The notes beneath the pieces were generated by a model that saw only the letters and a program-made list of their open reading frames with translations, had not been told where the DNA came from and searched no databases. This document shows positions 46,829 to 59,731 of a stretch of DNA of 64,000 nt, piece by piece. The position numbers and the translations under genes are program-made. The stretch comes from Nannocystis sp. (lineage in GTDB: Bacteria; Myxococcota_A; Polyangia; Nannocystales; Nannocystaceae): assembly GCF_016714285.1 (NCBI RefSeq), contig NZ_JADJNN010000002.1, positions 1 through 64,000 of the forward strand. Reading direction: 5' to 3'. Numbering within the stretch: the first letter of the stretch is position 1; each line of letters begins with the position of its first letter.

Positions 46829-47652
46829 GCGGGGAATGTACTGGCCAGCAGCAGGTCCATCAACAAGTTCGCCGCCGTGTGAAACAGTGCGGGAGCCCAC
46901 AGGCTGCCGCTGCGACGCCACAACCACGCGAACACGAGCGCCGGAAAAAATGTCGCCAGCCGCGCCGCCTGGGCCATCCCGACCAGGTGCCCGATCGCAA
47001 ACAACAGGCTCGAGAGCACCGCCGCCAGCCCGAACTTCGCCCCGAAGATCGTCCGCCGCGGCGGCCACAGATCCTCGAGCGCGCTCATCACATAGCCGCG
47101 ATGAAACACCTCCTCCGCCAGCGCCACCGCGAACAACCCCTCGACCACCTGCCGCACGAAGCCGAGCCCGCCCCACGCGCTCCAGCTCGCGGGCAGGTGC
47201 AACCCCGCGGGCCAAAAGCCCTCCGCGTGCGCGCGACACAGACCCGCGAGGAAGCGCTCCAGTCCGCCCGCCCACGGCGTCATCCCCTCGATCCACAACA
47301 CCGGCCACAGCACCCGCAGGTCGCCGCCGCAGACCTGCTGGTAAAACCACCAGAACCCGAGCACGAACGGCGGAAACACCACCAGCGCCGCCACCAGCGC
47401 GACCCAGGCCCCGCGCCAGCGCCACGGCGGCACCGGCGAGTCGGGCCCCACCTGATAGCGGGACTGGACCTCCGGGACATGTCTCAAGAGCCAGGATGGT
47501 AGAAAGTAAAACGCCGCGACCAGCGCGACCCCGCGGTACTCCCCGATCGCCGGCACCAGCCCGAGCAGGCCGTACCCCGCGTACACGATCGCCGTGGCGA
47601 ACACGGCCTGACGCGCGCGCCGCCGCCGGATCTCGATGTCGGGCTCAGCCAC
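46825..47652 (-). CDS. CPBP-family intramembrane glutamic protease
   Basis: 275 aa, GTG start, about seven hydrophobic segments. EEVFHRGYV is the EExxxR motif and FAIGHL the second (FxxxH) motif of the CPBP/CAAX-protease (ABI) family, membrane-embedded glutamic-type proteases. In myxobacteria some members act as myxosortases on MYXO-CTERM proteins; whether this one does cannot be told here. It leads the HAD-nadC-birA unit and starts 12 bp after a 100-codon gene. Confidence 0.85.
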   Translation of the reverse strand: MAEPDIEIRRRRARQAVFATAIVYAGYGLLGLVPAIGEYRGVALVAAFYFLPSWLLRHVPEVQSRYQVGPDSPVPPWRWRGAWVALVAALVVFPPFVLGFWWFYQQVCGGDLRVLWPVLWIEGMTPWAGGLERFLAGLCRAHAEGFWPAGLHLPASWSAWGGLGFVRQVVEGLFAVALAEEVFHRGYVMSALEDLWPPRRTIFGAKFGLAAVLSSLLFAIGHLVGMAQAARLATFFPALVFAWLWRRSGSLWAPALFHTAANLLMDLLLASTFPA

Positions 47653-47664
47653 GGAGCGCGGACT

Positions 47665-47967
47665 CTAGCGCAGACTCGCCGACAGCTTGGCCAGCCGACG
47701 ACGCAGCGTCTCGAGCGTCTCGACCAGCATGTCCACGTGGTCGAGCACCTGCGTGTCCGCAGCGACGGCGTGGACCTCCTCACGACCCAGGCGCGGCGCC
47801 TCGAGCAGGCGCAGGACCCCCACCAGATAATTCTCCACGTTGCCCAGCGCCATCGCCGTCTCGCGCAGGTCGTCGTCGATGAACAGCATCAGGTTCTCGA
47901 CCCCTCGCGCCCCGGCGAGCTGACGGATCGGCTCGCTCTCCGGATATGACCGCGTCGCCCGGTCCAT
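47665..47967 (-). CDS. Conserved-looking small helical protein
   Basis: 100 aa from ATG 47965-47967. Highly helical: AMALGNVENYLVGVLRLLE, LDHVDMLVETLETLRRRL. It has no signal peptide, metal ligands or known motif. It heads the 47967-44529 operon. I do not recognise the family; a small scaffold or dimeric helical bundle is possible. Confidence 0.6.
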   Translation of the reverse strand: MDRATRSYPESEPIRQLAGARGVENLMLFIDDDLRETAMALGNVENYLVGVLRLLEAPRLGREEVHAVAADTQVLDHVDMLVETLETLRRRLAKLSASLR

Positions 47968-48227
47968 CAGGCGGTCGCGGGCCCTCGCGCGGCCACCACT
48001 GCCACGTCGCTCGGACCCCGGGGTGGACACCTGTCCAGGTACAGCTTCGACGTCATGGGGCTCGCGCATGCGGCATCCATGCACGTGTGCCCGATCGGCC
48101 GCAACTTTTCGGCCAACGCCCAGGCCGCATCCACTGCGGCGAGAGGCATGGGGCGTGGGGATCCTTACGAGAGCGCCGACCGCCGCCACCGGGGACTTGT
48201 CCTACTCTCTGCCGCTCCGCCGCTGCC
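47968..48227. promoter_or_regulatory. Divergent intergenic region before dnaG
   Basis: 260 bp between the 100-codon gene and dnaG. It includes GGACACCTGTCC, an outward-facing version of the dispersed palindrome. It should contain the promoter of dnaG-rpoD; the part nearest dnaG has TTGTCC followed by TACTCT about 20 bp on, which is weak evidence for a promoter. Confidence 0.4.
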
Positions 48228-50165
48228 ATGGCTGGAATCCCGGATGAAAAACTTCAAGAGCTCCGGGATCGGATCGACATCGTCGATCTGGTCGGCCACT
48301 ACGTCGGCCTCAAACGCTCGGGCAAGAACTTCTCCGCCTGCTGTCCATTCCACAGCGAGCGCACCCCCAGCTTCTATGTCAACCCCGAACGGCGCAGCTA
48401 CAAGTGCTTCGGGTGCGGCGTCTGGGGCGACGGCCTCGAGTTCGTCATGCGCGTCGAGGGCAAGAGCTTCCTCGAGGCCGCCCGCCAGCTCGCCCAGCGC
48501 TACGGCGTCCAGCTCCCCGCCGGCCTCAAGGACACCACCAGCTCCGCCCAGCAGGCCGAACGCGACGAGGCCTACGCGATCACCCGCGCCGCCGCCGAGC
48601 TCTACCGCGAGATCCTCCTCACCGGCGAAGAAGGCCAGCTCGGCCGCCTCTACCAGGAGAAGCGAGGCATCACCGCCGACACCGCCGAGGCCTTCCAACT
48701 CGGCTACGCGCCCGCGCCCGCCGAGGCCGGCTGGGACCGCCTCACCCGCCACCTCCAGCGCAAGGGCCTCAGCCTCCCCCTCGCCGAAAAGCTCGGCCTC
48801 GTCGCCCGCTCCGAGCGTACCGACAACTTCTATGACAAGTTCCGCGGCCGCCTGATGTTCCCAGTCGTACAACCCGGCGGCGCCGTCATCGCCTTCTCCG
48901 GCCGCATCCTCCCGGAGTACGCCCACGACTCCGACGGCCGCGAAGCGCCCAAGTACACCAACTCCTCCGAGTCCCTGCTCTACACCAAAGGCAAGACCCT
49001 GTTCGGCCTCCACCTCGCCGGCCAACCAATGCGCCGCGCCGGCCGGGCCATCATCGTCGAGGGCAACGTCGACGTCGTCACCATGCACCAACGCGGCCAC
49101 CGCGAGACCGTCGCCCCCCTCGGCACGGCCCTCACCGCCCAGCAAGTCGCCCTCCTCGGCCGCTTCGCCGAGTCGGCCGTGCTCTGCTTCGATGGCGACA
49201 GCGCCGGTCGCAAGGCCACCCGCGCCGCCATCCCCCTGCTGCTCGAGGCCGGCATCGACGCCCGCGTCGTCCCGCTCGAGGGGGGCGAGGACCCCGACAC
49301 CGCCGACCCCACCCGCCTCACCGCCCTGCTCGAACAACCAGGCTCCGCCCTCGAGTGGCTGATGCGCTGGATGGTCGCCGCCGGCGCCCGCGACAGCATC
49401 GACGCCCAGGACCGCGCCCTCAGCGCATTGGCCCCACTGCTGGCCAGGGTCAAGCGCGACGGCGCCCGAGAGCTCTACATCGACCGCGCCGCCAAGCTGC
49501 TCGGGCTGCCCCCAGGACGCATCTCGTCGGCCCTGCAATCGGCCCAGAGAGCCGCCCATTCAGCCCCCCATTCAGGGGCCCAATCAGGCAGCCACCACGA
49601 AGCCCAGCGCCCGCACTCGCCGCCCCCCGGCGACCGCGGAGCAGCTCCGGAAGCCGCGTCAAGATCTGGCCCTGTCCGGCCCCTGCCCGAGCTTCCACGC
49701 AGTCAAGTTGCACTCGCCGCCCTGCTGGTGGACAACCCACACCTTGCCTCGCTCGCCGAGCAGAACAAGGTGCAGGACCTCGTGACCGACCCCCGACTCG
49801 CGCCGATCGTGCGCGCCGTGATCGACGCCGCGTTCGCCGGCGAGAGCCCCGGCGAGGGCGACCTGCTCGAGCTCGTCGACGCGCGCGCCCACCGTCAGCT
49901 CCACGACGCCCTCTTCGCCGGCGACTACCGCGACATCGAAGACCCCGCCCAGGCCCTCCACAGCCACCTCTTCGACTGTCAACGCGACGAGCTCAAGCGC
50001 CGCCGCAGCGACCTCGCCGACCGCATCACCCGCGCCATCGAGCGCGGCGAGCAGCAGCAGGCGCGCGAACTATCGCTCGAGCGCAGCAGCGTCAATCGCC
50101 TGCTCTCCGAGCTCGAGCGCCAGCCCCCCTCCCAACTTCCGCAAAGCGCCAGTGTCCGGCCCTGA
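48228..50165 (+). CDS. dnaG: DNA primase
   Basis: 645 aa from ATG 48228. The zinc ribbon is C39/H42...C60/C63 (ACCPFHSERTPSF ... YKCFGCG), then the catalytic core with TOPRIM motif EGNVDVVTMHQ and DGDSAGRKA, and a C-terminal domain that binds DnaB. It synthesises RNA primers for replication. The C-terminal 200 residues are low-complexity and Ala/Pro-rich up to 49700, then helical again. It is followed by rpoD after 13 bp. Confidence 0.97.
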   Translation: MAGIPDEKLQELRDRIDIVDLVGHYVGLKRSGKNFSACCPFHSERTPSFYVNPERRSYKCFGCGVWGDGLEFVMRVEGKSFLEAARQLAQRYGVQLPAGLKDTTSSAQQAERDEAYAITRAAAELYREILLTGEEGQLGRLYQEKRGITADTAEAFQLGYAPAPAEAGWDRLTRHLQRKGLSLPLAEKLGLVARSERTDNFYDKFRGRLMFPVVQPGGAVIAFSGRILPEYAHDSDGREAPKYTNSSESLLYTKGKTLFGLHLAGQPMRRAGRAIIVEGNVDVVTMHQRGHRETVAPLGTALTAQQVALLGRFAESAVLCFDGDSAGRKATRAAIPLLLEAGIDARVVPLEGGEDPDTADPTRLTALLEQPGSALEWLMRWMVAAGARDSIDAQDRALSALAPLLARVKRDGARELYIDRAAKLLGLPPGRISSALQSAQRAAHSAPHSGAQSGSHHEAQRPHSPPPGDRGAAPEAASRSGPVRPLPELPRSQVALAALLVDNPHLASLAEQNKVQDLVTDPRLAPIVRAVIDAAFAGESPGEGDLLELVDARAHRQLHDALFAGDYRDIEDPAQALHSHLFDCQRDELKRRRSDLADRITRAIERGEQQQARELSLERSSVNRLLSELERQPPSQLPQSASVRP

Positions 50166-50178
50166 CCCGAGAACCCCT

Positions 50179-52041
<1,863 letters not shown>

Positions 52042-52168
52042 CCGCCAAACTGATGCGAGCGCCGCGGCCACAGGACCGCAACCCGCTCGTCTCCGCGGCT
52101 ATTCCCCCGGGCGAGCCGGTCCCCGCGACCCGGTTCACCCGGGGCGAGAGTTGAGCCATGCTCTGCGC

Positions 52169-53008
52169 ATGCGCTTGACTTTCCCCATGACGCTCGTCCT
52201 CCTCCTCCCCGCCTGCGGTGACAACGGCGGCGAGAGCAGCACCAGCCAAACCAGCAGCAACAGCAACAGCAACAGCAGCACCGACACCCCGAGCACCGGC
52301 ACCACCAGCCCCACCACAGGCGGCCCTGCCAGCAGCTCCGGCGAGCCAGTCAGCACCAGCGACACCAGCGGTCCCACCGGCTCCGGCACCACCAGCACCA
52401 CCGCCCCGGACACCACCAGCGGCCCCGCCACCAGCGAGCCCGGCACCACCACCGACGCGAGCAGCAGCGGCGGCACGGACACCGGCGTGATGCCCGGCGG
52501 ATCTTGCAAGACCGACAAGGACTGCGCCCTCCACAACGACTGCTGCGACTGCTTCGGCATCCTGGCCGGCGACCCAGACCCGATCTGCAAGAAGCTGTGC
52601 GATCAGCCCATCTGCGACGCCCTCGGCATCGACCAGGCGGTGTGTCGCTTCGGCGTCTGCGGCACCGAGCGGATCGACTGCGACGACAGCAAGGTCCTGT
52701 GCGACTCGCTCCCGCCCGACTGTCCCAAGGGCCAGGTACCCGGCGTGCAGGGCAACTGCTGGTCGGGCATGTGCGTGCCTGCGCTCAGCTGCAACGTCGT
52801 CCCCGACTGCGGCGCCTGCCCGCCAGACAGCATGTGCGTGCAGAAGATCGGCAAGCCCCCGACCCTGCCGACCTGCGAGCCGATCCCCGACAACTGCGGC
52901 GGCAAGATCGACTGCGAGTGCGCGGGCACCTTCGCGTGCACCGGCCAGTTCAACGTCTGCAACTTCGACGGTGGCAACCAGATCAGCTGCGGCTGCCCGC
53001 AGTGCTGA
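52169..53008 (+). CDS. Lipoprotein with Ser/Thr-rich linker and Cys-rich domain
   Basis: 279 aa from ATG 52169 (a longer TTG start is possible). Signal and lipobox LLPAC, then about 85 residues of Ser, Thr, Gly and Pro, then about 170 residues rich in Cys (CDCFGILAG, CKKLCDQPICD, CRFGVCGTE, CACPPDSMC-like spacing). The architecture, lipid anchor plus Thr/Ser linker plus disulfide domain, recurs in myxobacterial surface lipoproteins. No specific family is recognised. Confidence 0.75.
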   Translation: MRLTFPMTLVLLLPACGDNGGESSTSQTSSNSNSNSSTDTPSTGTTSPTTGGPASSSGEPVSTSDTSGPTGSGTTSTTAPDTTSGPATSEPGTTTDASSSGGTDTGVMPGGSCKTDKDCALHNDCCDCFGILAGDPDPICKKLCDQPICDALGIDQAVCRFGVCGTERIDCDDSKVLCDSLPPDCPKGQVPGVQGNCWSGMCVPALSCNVVPDCGACPPDSMCVQKIGKPPTLPTCEPIPDNCGGKIDCECAGTFACTGQFNVCNFDGGNQISCGCPQC

Positions 53009-53048
53009 CACCTCGAAACAAGGCCTCTGAACGCCCGGCGGGCCAGGG

Positions 53049-53693
53049 CTAGCCGCTCCGGCGCAGCACCAGCGAGAAGTTGTTGGCCGGCATCGCCAGC
53101 ACCCGCGATAGCTCGAGCCCCCGCGCCCGCCCGGCCGCCGCGACGTCTTCGATGTCGCGGATGCCCCAGCTCGGGTCGCGCGCCCGCAGCGACGCATCAA
53201 AGGCCTCGTTGCTCTCCGTCGTGCAGCGGCCGTCGACCTTCATCGGCCCGTACAGGTAGAGCGGCGCGCCCGGCCGCAGCAGCTCGCCCGCCCCGCGCAT
53301 GAGCCCGAGGCAGGCCTCCCACGGCGCGATGTGGATCATGTTGATGCACACGATCGCGTCGGCCCGCAGGACCGGCCACGGCCACTCCCTCACGTCGAGC
53401 CGCAGCGCCGCGCGCAGGTTGGCCCGCCCCGAGGACCCCGCCGCGTCCTCGGCCAACGCAGCCCATGCACGAATGCTGCGCAAGCTCTCCTCGTCGGGGT
53501 CCGTGGGCTGCCAGACAAGCTCCGGAAACGCCGCCGCAAAGCCGACCACATGCTCTCCGCTGCCGCTGGCGATTTCGAGCACGTGCCCACCAGGCGCCAG
53601 CAAGTTCACCACCTCCGCGGCCAGCACCTGCTCGATGAACCCGCGGTTCCTCGCGGCTGCTGGCGACGTCCGCCTGTCATGTCTGTCGTTCAT
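53049..53693 (-). CDS. DUF938-family SAM-dependent methyltransferase
   Basis: 214 aa from ATG 53691-53693 (a TTG three codons upstream is less likely). SAM-binding motif VLEIASGSGEHV, then PTDPDEESLRSI, INMIHIAPWEAC and the closing NNFSLVLRR are typical of DUF938 proteins, which have the Rossmann methyltransferase fold; their substrate is unknown. It is divergent from a Cys-rich lipoprotein gene. Confidence 0.88.
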   Translation of the reverse strand: MNDRHDRRTSPAAARNRGFIEQVLAAEVVNLLAPGGHVLEIASGSGEHVVGFAAAFPELVWQPTDPDEESLRSIRAWAALAEDAAGSSGRANLRAALRLDVREWPWPVLRADAIVCINMIHIAPWEACLGLMRGAGELLRPGAPLYLYGPMKVDGRCTTESNEAFDASLRARDPSWGIRDIEDVAAAGRARGLELSRVLAMPANNFSLVLRRSG

Positions 53694-53791
53694 CTTCGGC
53701 AACTGTCGCAGCTTCGTCAGTTATGCGATGCCGGCCGCCACGGCGCGGGCCGCTTGCGGTCGTCTCGCACGGACGGATATCGTACGCGACG

Positions 53792-54679
53792 ATGCGATTG
53801 GCAGGAAGACTCGCGGTCAGCGCGGCACTCGCAGCCGGGCTGCTCGCGGCCGCGTTGCTCCCGAGCGCGGGCTGTCTGCTGACACTTCCTTCCGTATGCG
53901 GCGACGGCCACGTCGACATCGAGAGCGGCGAGGAGTGCGACCCAGCCGCCGCGAGCGAGCCTCTCTGCGACCCCGAGAGCTGCACCAAGATCACCCTCGA
54001 GAAGTGTGGCAACGCCACCATCGACCCCGGTGAACAGTGCGACCTCACCGAGTTCGGCAACAAGGACTGCCCGAGCGGCAAGGGCTTCCTCAGCTGCACC
54101 CCGGACTGCAAGCTCGACGAGAGCACCTGCGATCAATGCGGCAACGGACGCGTCGACGTCGAGGCCGGTGAAGAGTGCGACCCCAAGGCCGGCAGCTTCA
54201 TGCAGCCCAAGGACTGCTCCGAGCTGACCACCTACCCGACGAAGCCCTACACCTCGGGGCGCATGACGACCTGCACCGATAAGTGCCTGTGGTACCGCGG
54301 ACCCTGCGGATTCTGCGGCGACAACGAAGCCGACGACCCGCAGCTCCTCGACATCAACTACCCCGACAGGCTGTCCAAACGCGAGTCCTGCGACGGCCAG
54401 GACGTCCAGCTCGAGGACCTCAGCAGCTACTGCAAGGATGTCCGCGGCTGCCCTAACTCGGTCTGCGCCGTCGAGTGCCTCGACACCTGCGACGGCTTCG
54501 TCGCCGAGGACGACGCTCGCTGCTGCCTACCCGCCGGCAGCGACTGCCCCAGCCCCGGCCAGGACCCCTGCTGCTACGCCTACGACAACAGCCTCGGCGA
54601 CCTCTACTCCGCGGACGCCTGCGCCGACCGCTTCGAGAACGGCGGCCTCAAGAAGCGCGTGTGCAAGTCATCCCTCTGA
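53792..54679 (+). CDS. Cys-rich repeat lipoprotein
   Basis: 295 aa from ATG 53792; signal with lipobox LLPSAGC. The mature part contains the myxobacterial Cys-rich repeat: CGDGHVDIESGEECD, CGNATIDPGEQCD, CGNGRVDVEAGEECD, each followed by a CTPDC or similar tag, and further disulfide-rich sequence. These repeats (TIGR02232/DUF4215 type) occur in many myxobacterial exported proteins; the function is unknown. Confidence 0.88.
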   Translation: MRLAGRLAVSAALAAGLLAAALLPSAGCLLTLPSVCGDGHVDIESGEECDPAAASEPLCDPESCTKITLEKCGNATIDPGEQCDLTEFGNKDCPSGKGFLSCTPDCKLDESTCDQCGNGRVDVEAGEECDPKAGSFMQPKDCSELTTYPTKPYTSGRMTTCTDKCLWYRGPCGFCGDNEADDPQLLDINYPDRLSKRESCDGQDVQLEDLSSYCKDVRGCPNSVCAVECLDTCDGFVAEDDARCCLPAGSDCPSPGQDPCCYAYDNSLGDLYSADACADRFENGGLKKRVCKSSL

Positions 54680-54763
54680 GCCCACGACTCGCAAGACCCC
54701 GACCTCCGCCCGAGCCTCGCCCGACTTCTACTCGCGGCGACCCTGGTCTATCCTCGGCCGCCC

Positions 54764-55814
54764 GTGACCGCCTCCAGCTCCGCTCCTGAGCCCCGCTCGT
54801 CCCTCGTCACCGGCGGCTGCGGCTTCCTCGGCCGCGCCGTCGTCGACGCCCTCGCCGCGCGCGGCGACGTCGTCACCGTGCTCGACCACCGCATCGACCC
54901 GTGGCGCTCCGACGTGCAGTTCGTCCGCGGCGACATCTGCGACCCGCGCGTGGTCGAGGACGCGATCGCCGGCCAGGACGTCGTCTTCCACAGCGCCTCG
55001 CTCGTGCACACCAAGCACAACCGCCTCGAGACCGTCCGCGCCGTCAACATCGACGGCACCCGCAACGTGCTCCGCGCCTGCCAGCAGGCCGCCGTGGCGC
55101 GCCTGGTCTACGTCAGCTCGGCCAGCGTGGTCTACGACGGCCACGACATCGAGAACGGCGACGAGTCGCTGCCCTACGCCACCAGCTTCCCCGCCCCCTA
55201 CGCCGAGACCAAGCGCATCGCCGAAGAGGAGGTGCTCACCGCCAACGGCGAGAAGGGCCTGCTCAGCTGCGCCATCCGTCCGCACGTCGTGTTCGGCCCC
55301 GGCGACACCCGCCTCCTGCCGGCGATCCTCAGCCGCGCCCGCGAGGGCAAGCTCAAGTTCCGCGTCGGCCTCGGCGAGAAGAAGCTCTCCGACTTCACCT
55401 ACGTGACCAACGTCGTCGACGCCATGCTCGCCGCCGACGAACACCTCGTGCCCGGCTCACCCGTCGCCGGCCAGGCCTACTTCATCACCAACGGCGAACC
55501 GATGTCCTTCTGGGATTTCGTCGCCCAGGTGCTCCCACCCGCTCGGCTTCCAGCCGCCACGCCTCGCCATCCCGCGCGCCGTCGCCTACGCCGCCGCCGC
55601 CGTGCGCGAGGCCTTCGACACCTACGTCCGCGGCGGCACGCTCAACGCCGAGGAGGGCCTGTCGCGCTTCGCGATCCGCTACATCTGCAGCCATCACTAC
55701 TTCAGCCACGCCCGCGCCACCCGCGAGCTCGGCTACAACCCGCGGGTCCGCATGGCCGAGGGCATCACGCGCGCGGTCACTTACTGCCGCGAGCACGGCC
55801 TCGCCGCGACATGA
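54764..55814 (+). CDS. NAD-dependent epimerase/3-beta-HSD-like, frameshifted
   Basis: Starts at GTG 54764. TGGCGFLGRAVVDAL is the NAD-binding motif, YAETKRIAEE the catalytic YxxxK, and RPHVVFGPGD is typical of the 3-beta-hydroxysteroid dehydrogenase/sterol dehydrogenase branch. The frame loses sense after FWDFVAQVL; removing one C of the CCC run at 55534-55536 gives VLHPLGFQPPRLAIP and continues to the TGA at 55812-55814 with REAFDTYVRGG and LGYNPRVRMAEGI. So it is an approximately 350-aa enzyme interrupted by a one-base insertion, either assembly error or pseudogene. Confidence 0.85.
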
Positions 55815-55887
55815 GTCGCCGCGCGAGGCGGCGCGCGCCCGCGCTCTCTGGCCAGCCCGCACCGCCTTGTCTAGAGTGGCGCCTGCG

Positions 55888-56256
55888 ATGGAGTCGATCT
55901 ACGGACCACCGCCCGGCGCACGCCAACCCCACCGGAGCAGCGCCCCGCGGCCAACGCCCCGCTGGCAGCAGGCGCTCCAGGGCCTGCTCCTGCTGATCGT
56001 CGGCATCGCGGCCTTCGCCCTGCTGGTCTGGCTCGAGGCCAGCAACGGTGGGGGCTACGACGACGATGACCCCCTGCGCCAGCTCGAGCGCATCCACTTC
56101 AACCTCCCGCGCTACGACCCCATCATCTTCGACATGCCGGCCTTCAAGCCCCTGCAGTCAGCAGAGATCATCCCGCGCTCGGCCATCCATCCCGCCGAGG
56201 CCAGCGCGACCACACCGCCGAGGCGCCTCCAGACCGCCGACATCATCTCGCGCTGA
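55888..56256 (+). CDS. Single-pass membrane protein of unknown function
   Basis: 122 aa from ATG 55888. A Pro-rich N-terminus, one membrane helix (LQGLLLLIVGIAAFALLVWL), and a 70-residue tail with a patch of four Asp. It lies 73 bp after the epimerase and 40 bp before the ABC exporter on the same strand, so it may belong to the same unit. Not recognised. Confidence 0.65.
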   Translation: MESIYGPPPGARQPHRSSAPRPTPRWQQALQGLLLLIVGIAAFALLVWLEASNGGGYDDDDPLRQLERIHFNLPRYDPIIFDMPAFKPLQSAEIIPRSAIHPAEASATTPPRRLQTADIISR

Positions 56257-56296
56257 AATTGTCAGAATCGCGGCGTTTCGAGGCACCCTCGCCCGC

Positions 56297-58126
<1,830 letters not shown>

Positions 58127-58135
58127 GCGCGCGCC

Positions 58136-58801
58136 TCAGGCCTGACGCCGACCGGCCATCGTGAAGTGCCGGACCGCCGCGAGCAGCAGCCGCGCGCGCT
58201 CGGAGACCTTGTCGAGGTGGCGGTGCTCGACCTCGGCGAGGTCGAACAGCGAGGTCGTGAAACCAACCCCGACTGCGCCCGCCGCGAGCACATCGGCGGC
58301 GTTCTCGTGGTGCACGCCGTTGGTCGGGATGATGCGCAGGAAGGGCATCGGCCCGAGCACCGCGCGGACGTAGCTGGCGATGTCATCCGGGCCCGGGAAC
58401 AGCTTCTGACAGGCCGCGCCGCCGCGATGCGCCTGCAACAGCTCGGTCGGCGTGAAGCAACCCGGCAAGATCGCCACGTCGAGGTCACGCGCCGCCGCCA
58501 TGATCTGCGGGTCCAACACCGGCGAGACCAGGAACTTCGCGCCCGCCCCGACCGCCGCCTCGACCGCCGCGAGGTCGAGCACCGTGCCGGCGCCGACCAC
58601 CACCCCGGGGCGGCGGGCGAACTCGGCGATCAGCTCGTACGCGCCAGGCGTGCTGACCGTGAACTCGATGATGCGAAAGCCCGCCCCGACGGCCGCGTCC
58701 ATCGCCGCCGCCGCCCGCCCCTGGTGCTGGCCGCGAAAGATGGCGATCGCCCGGTGGCGGAGCACGGCCTCGAGGAATTGCTCCGGCGACATGTCAGCCA
58801 C
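58136..58801 (-). CDS. eda: KDPG/KHG aldolase
   Basis: 221 aa. The Schiff-base Lys is in CQKLFPG, IIEFTVST carries the catalytic Glu, and VVVGAGTVLD and FLVSPVLDP complete the family pattern. It splits 2-keto-3-deoxy-6-phosphogluconate (or 4-hydroxy-2-oxoglutarate) to pyruvate plus an aldehyde. The first codon may be GTG 58801 or ATG 58792. No Entner-Doudoroff dehydratase is in the window. Confidence 0.93.
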   Translation of the reverse strand: MADMSPEQFLEAVLRHRAIAIFRGQHQGRAAAAMDAAVGAGFRIIEFTVSTPGAYELIAEFARRPGVVVGAGTVLDLAAVEAAVGAGAKFLVSPVLDPQIMAAARDLDVAILPGCFTPTELLQAHRGGAACQKLFPGPDDIASYVRAVLGPMPFLRIIPTNGVHHENAADVLAAGAVGVGFTTSLFDLAEVEHRHLDKVSERARLLLAAVRHFTMAGRRQA

Positions 58802-58859
58802 TCTACGGGAGGACCACGGGCGAAGTCACCTGCCCTCCTCGACCGGGCCTCCAGGGCTC

Positions 58860-59585
58860 TCAGCGCAGACGCAGGTGCACGTCGACCACCGCGCCGTGCA
58901 GCTCATGGCCGCGGCCGTCGCGGTAGCGGAAGCCGGCGCGCTCGACCTCGCAGTTGCCGCGCGTATCGCAGCGGCGGTCCACCGTGTACCCGAGCTCGAT
59001 CGCCACCAGCTCGCGCGCCCCGGCGGCGCTGAGCTCATTCGCGGTGGCGACCCGATCGCTGTTCACGTCGCTCCAGACGAGCAGACGACCCCACTCGGCG
59101 TCGCTGCCATCGACGCGGCCGTCCTGGTTGGAGTCGAGCTCGCGCAGCGCGACGAAGCCGTTGCTGGCCGGCTCACCCGACGGCAGCAGCGTCGCCGAGC
59201 CGAACAGCTCGCCGCCGTCGTCGATCTTGCCGTTGCCGTTGCGGTCGAGCGCCAGCCACGGCGTCGTCGAGGTCGGCCAGTCCGTGACCACCGACATCGT
59301 GCCCGTCAGGTCGAAGCTCGCCGCCACCGCCGTGTTGAACTGCACCGCCTCGCCACGGAACGCCAGCACCAGCGGCGTGACGCTCGACGATCCCACACCC
59401 GAGTCCGACGGATCGCCCGGGTCGGGGCTCTCCTCGTCCTCATCCTCGGGCACGCCGGTCTCACTGGCGCCGTCGCTGTCTTCGCCCTCGCTGTCCGCCA
59501 CGCCGTCGTCGTCGTGATCGCGGTCCTCCTCGCAGGCGGGGAGCAGGGTCAAGGCGAGGAGGGTGACGATGGTGGTGCGGAGCAT
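58860..59585 (-). CDS. Calcium-binding EF-hand-like lipoprotein
   Basis: 241 aa from ATG 59583-59585. Signal with lipobox LLPAC, a very acidic linker (Asp, Glu, Ser), then a globular domain with EF-hand or dockerin-like loops DRNGNGKIDDG and DSNQDGRVDGSD and a third degenerate loop DVNSDRVATANEL. A short Cys pair (CDTRGNC) is near the end. It probably binds calcium at the surface; function not known. Confidence 0.78.
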   Translation of the reverse strand: MLRTTIVTLLALTLLPACEEDRDHDDDGVADSEGEDSDGASETGVPEDEDEESPDPGDPSDSGVGSSSVTPLVLAFRGEAVQFNTAVAASFDLTGTMSVVTDWPTSTTPWLALDRNGNGKIDDGGELFGSATLLPSGEPASNGFVALRELDSNQDGRVDGSDAEWGRLLVWSDVNSDRVATANELSAAGARELVAIELGYTVDRRCDTRGNCEVERAGFRYRDGRGHELHGAVVDVHLRLR

Positions 59586-59699
59586 GGCGGTGGTCCTCGC
59601 CCGCTCCCTGTGCATGCCAGGTGCCAACGCCTCCCAGGCGGCTCCGCCAGCCCGCAGCGCCCCGATCGTCGAGCTTCGCCGCGGCGCCACCGCGACACC

Positions 59700-59722
59700 C
59701 CTGTCAGCCGCGGCCTGACAGG
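59700..59722 (-). terminator. Inverted repeat after the kinase gene
   Basis: CCTGTCAG-N7-CTGACAGG, a perfect 8-bp stem beginning 9 bp past the kinase stop on the minus strand. There is no U run in that direction. It is similar to but not identical with the dispersed GGACAG palindrome. Confidence 0.45.
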
Positions 59723-59731
59723 CGCGGCCGA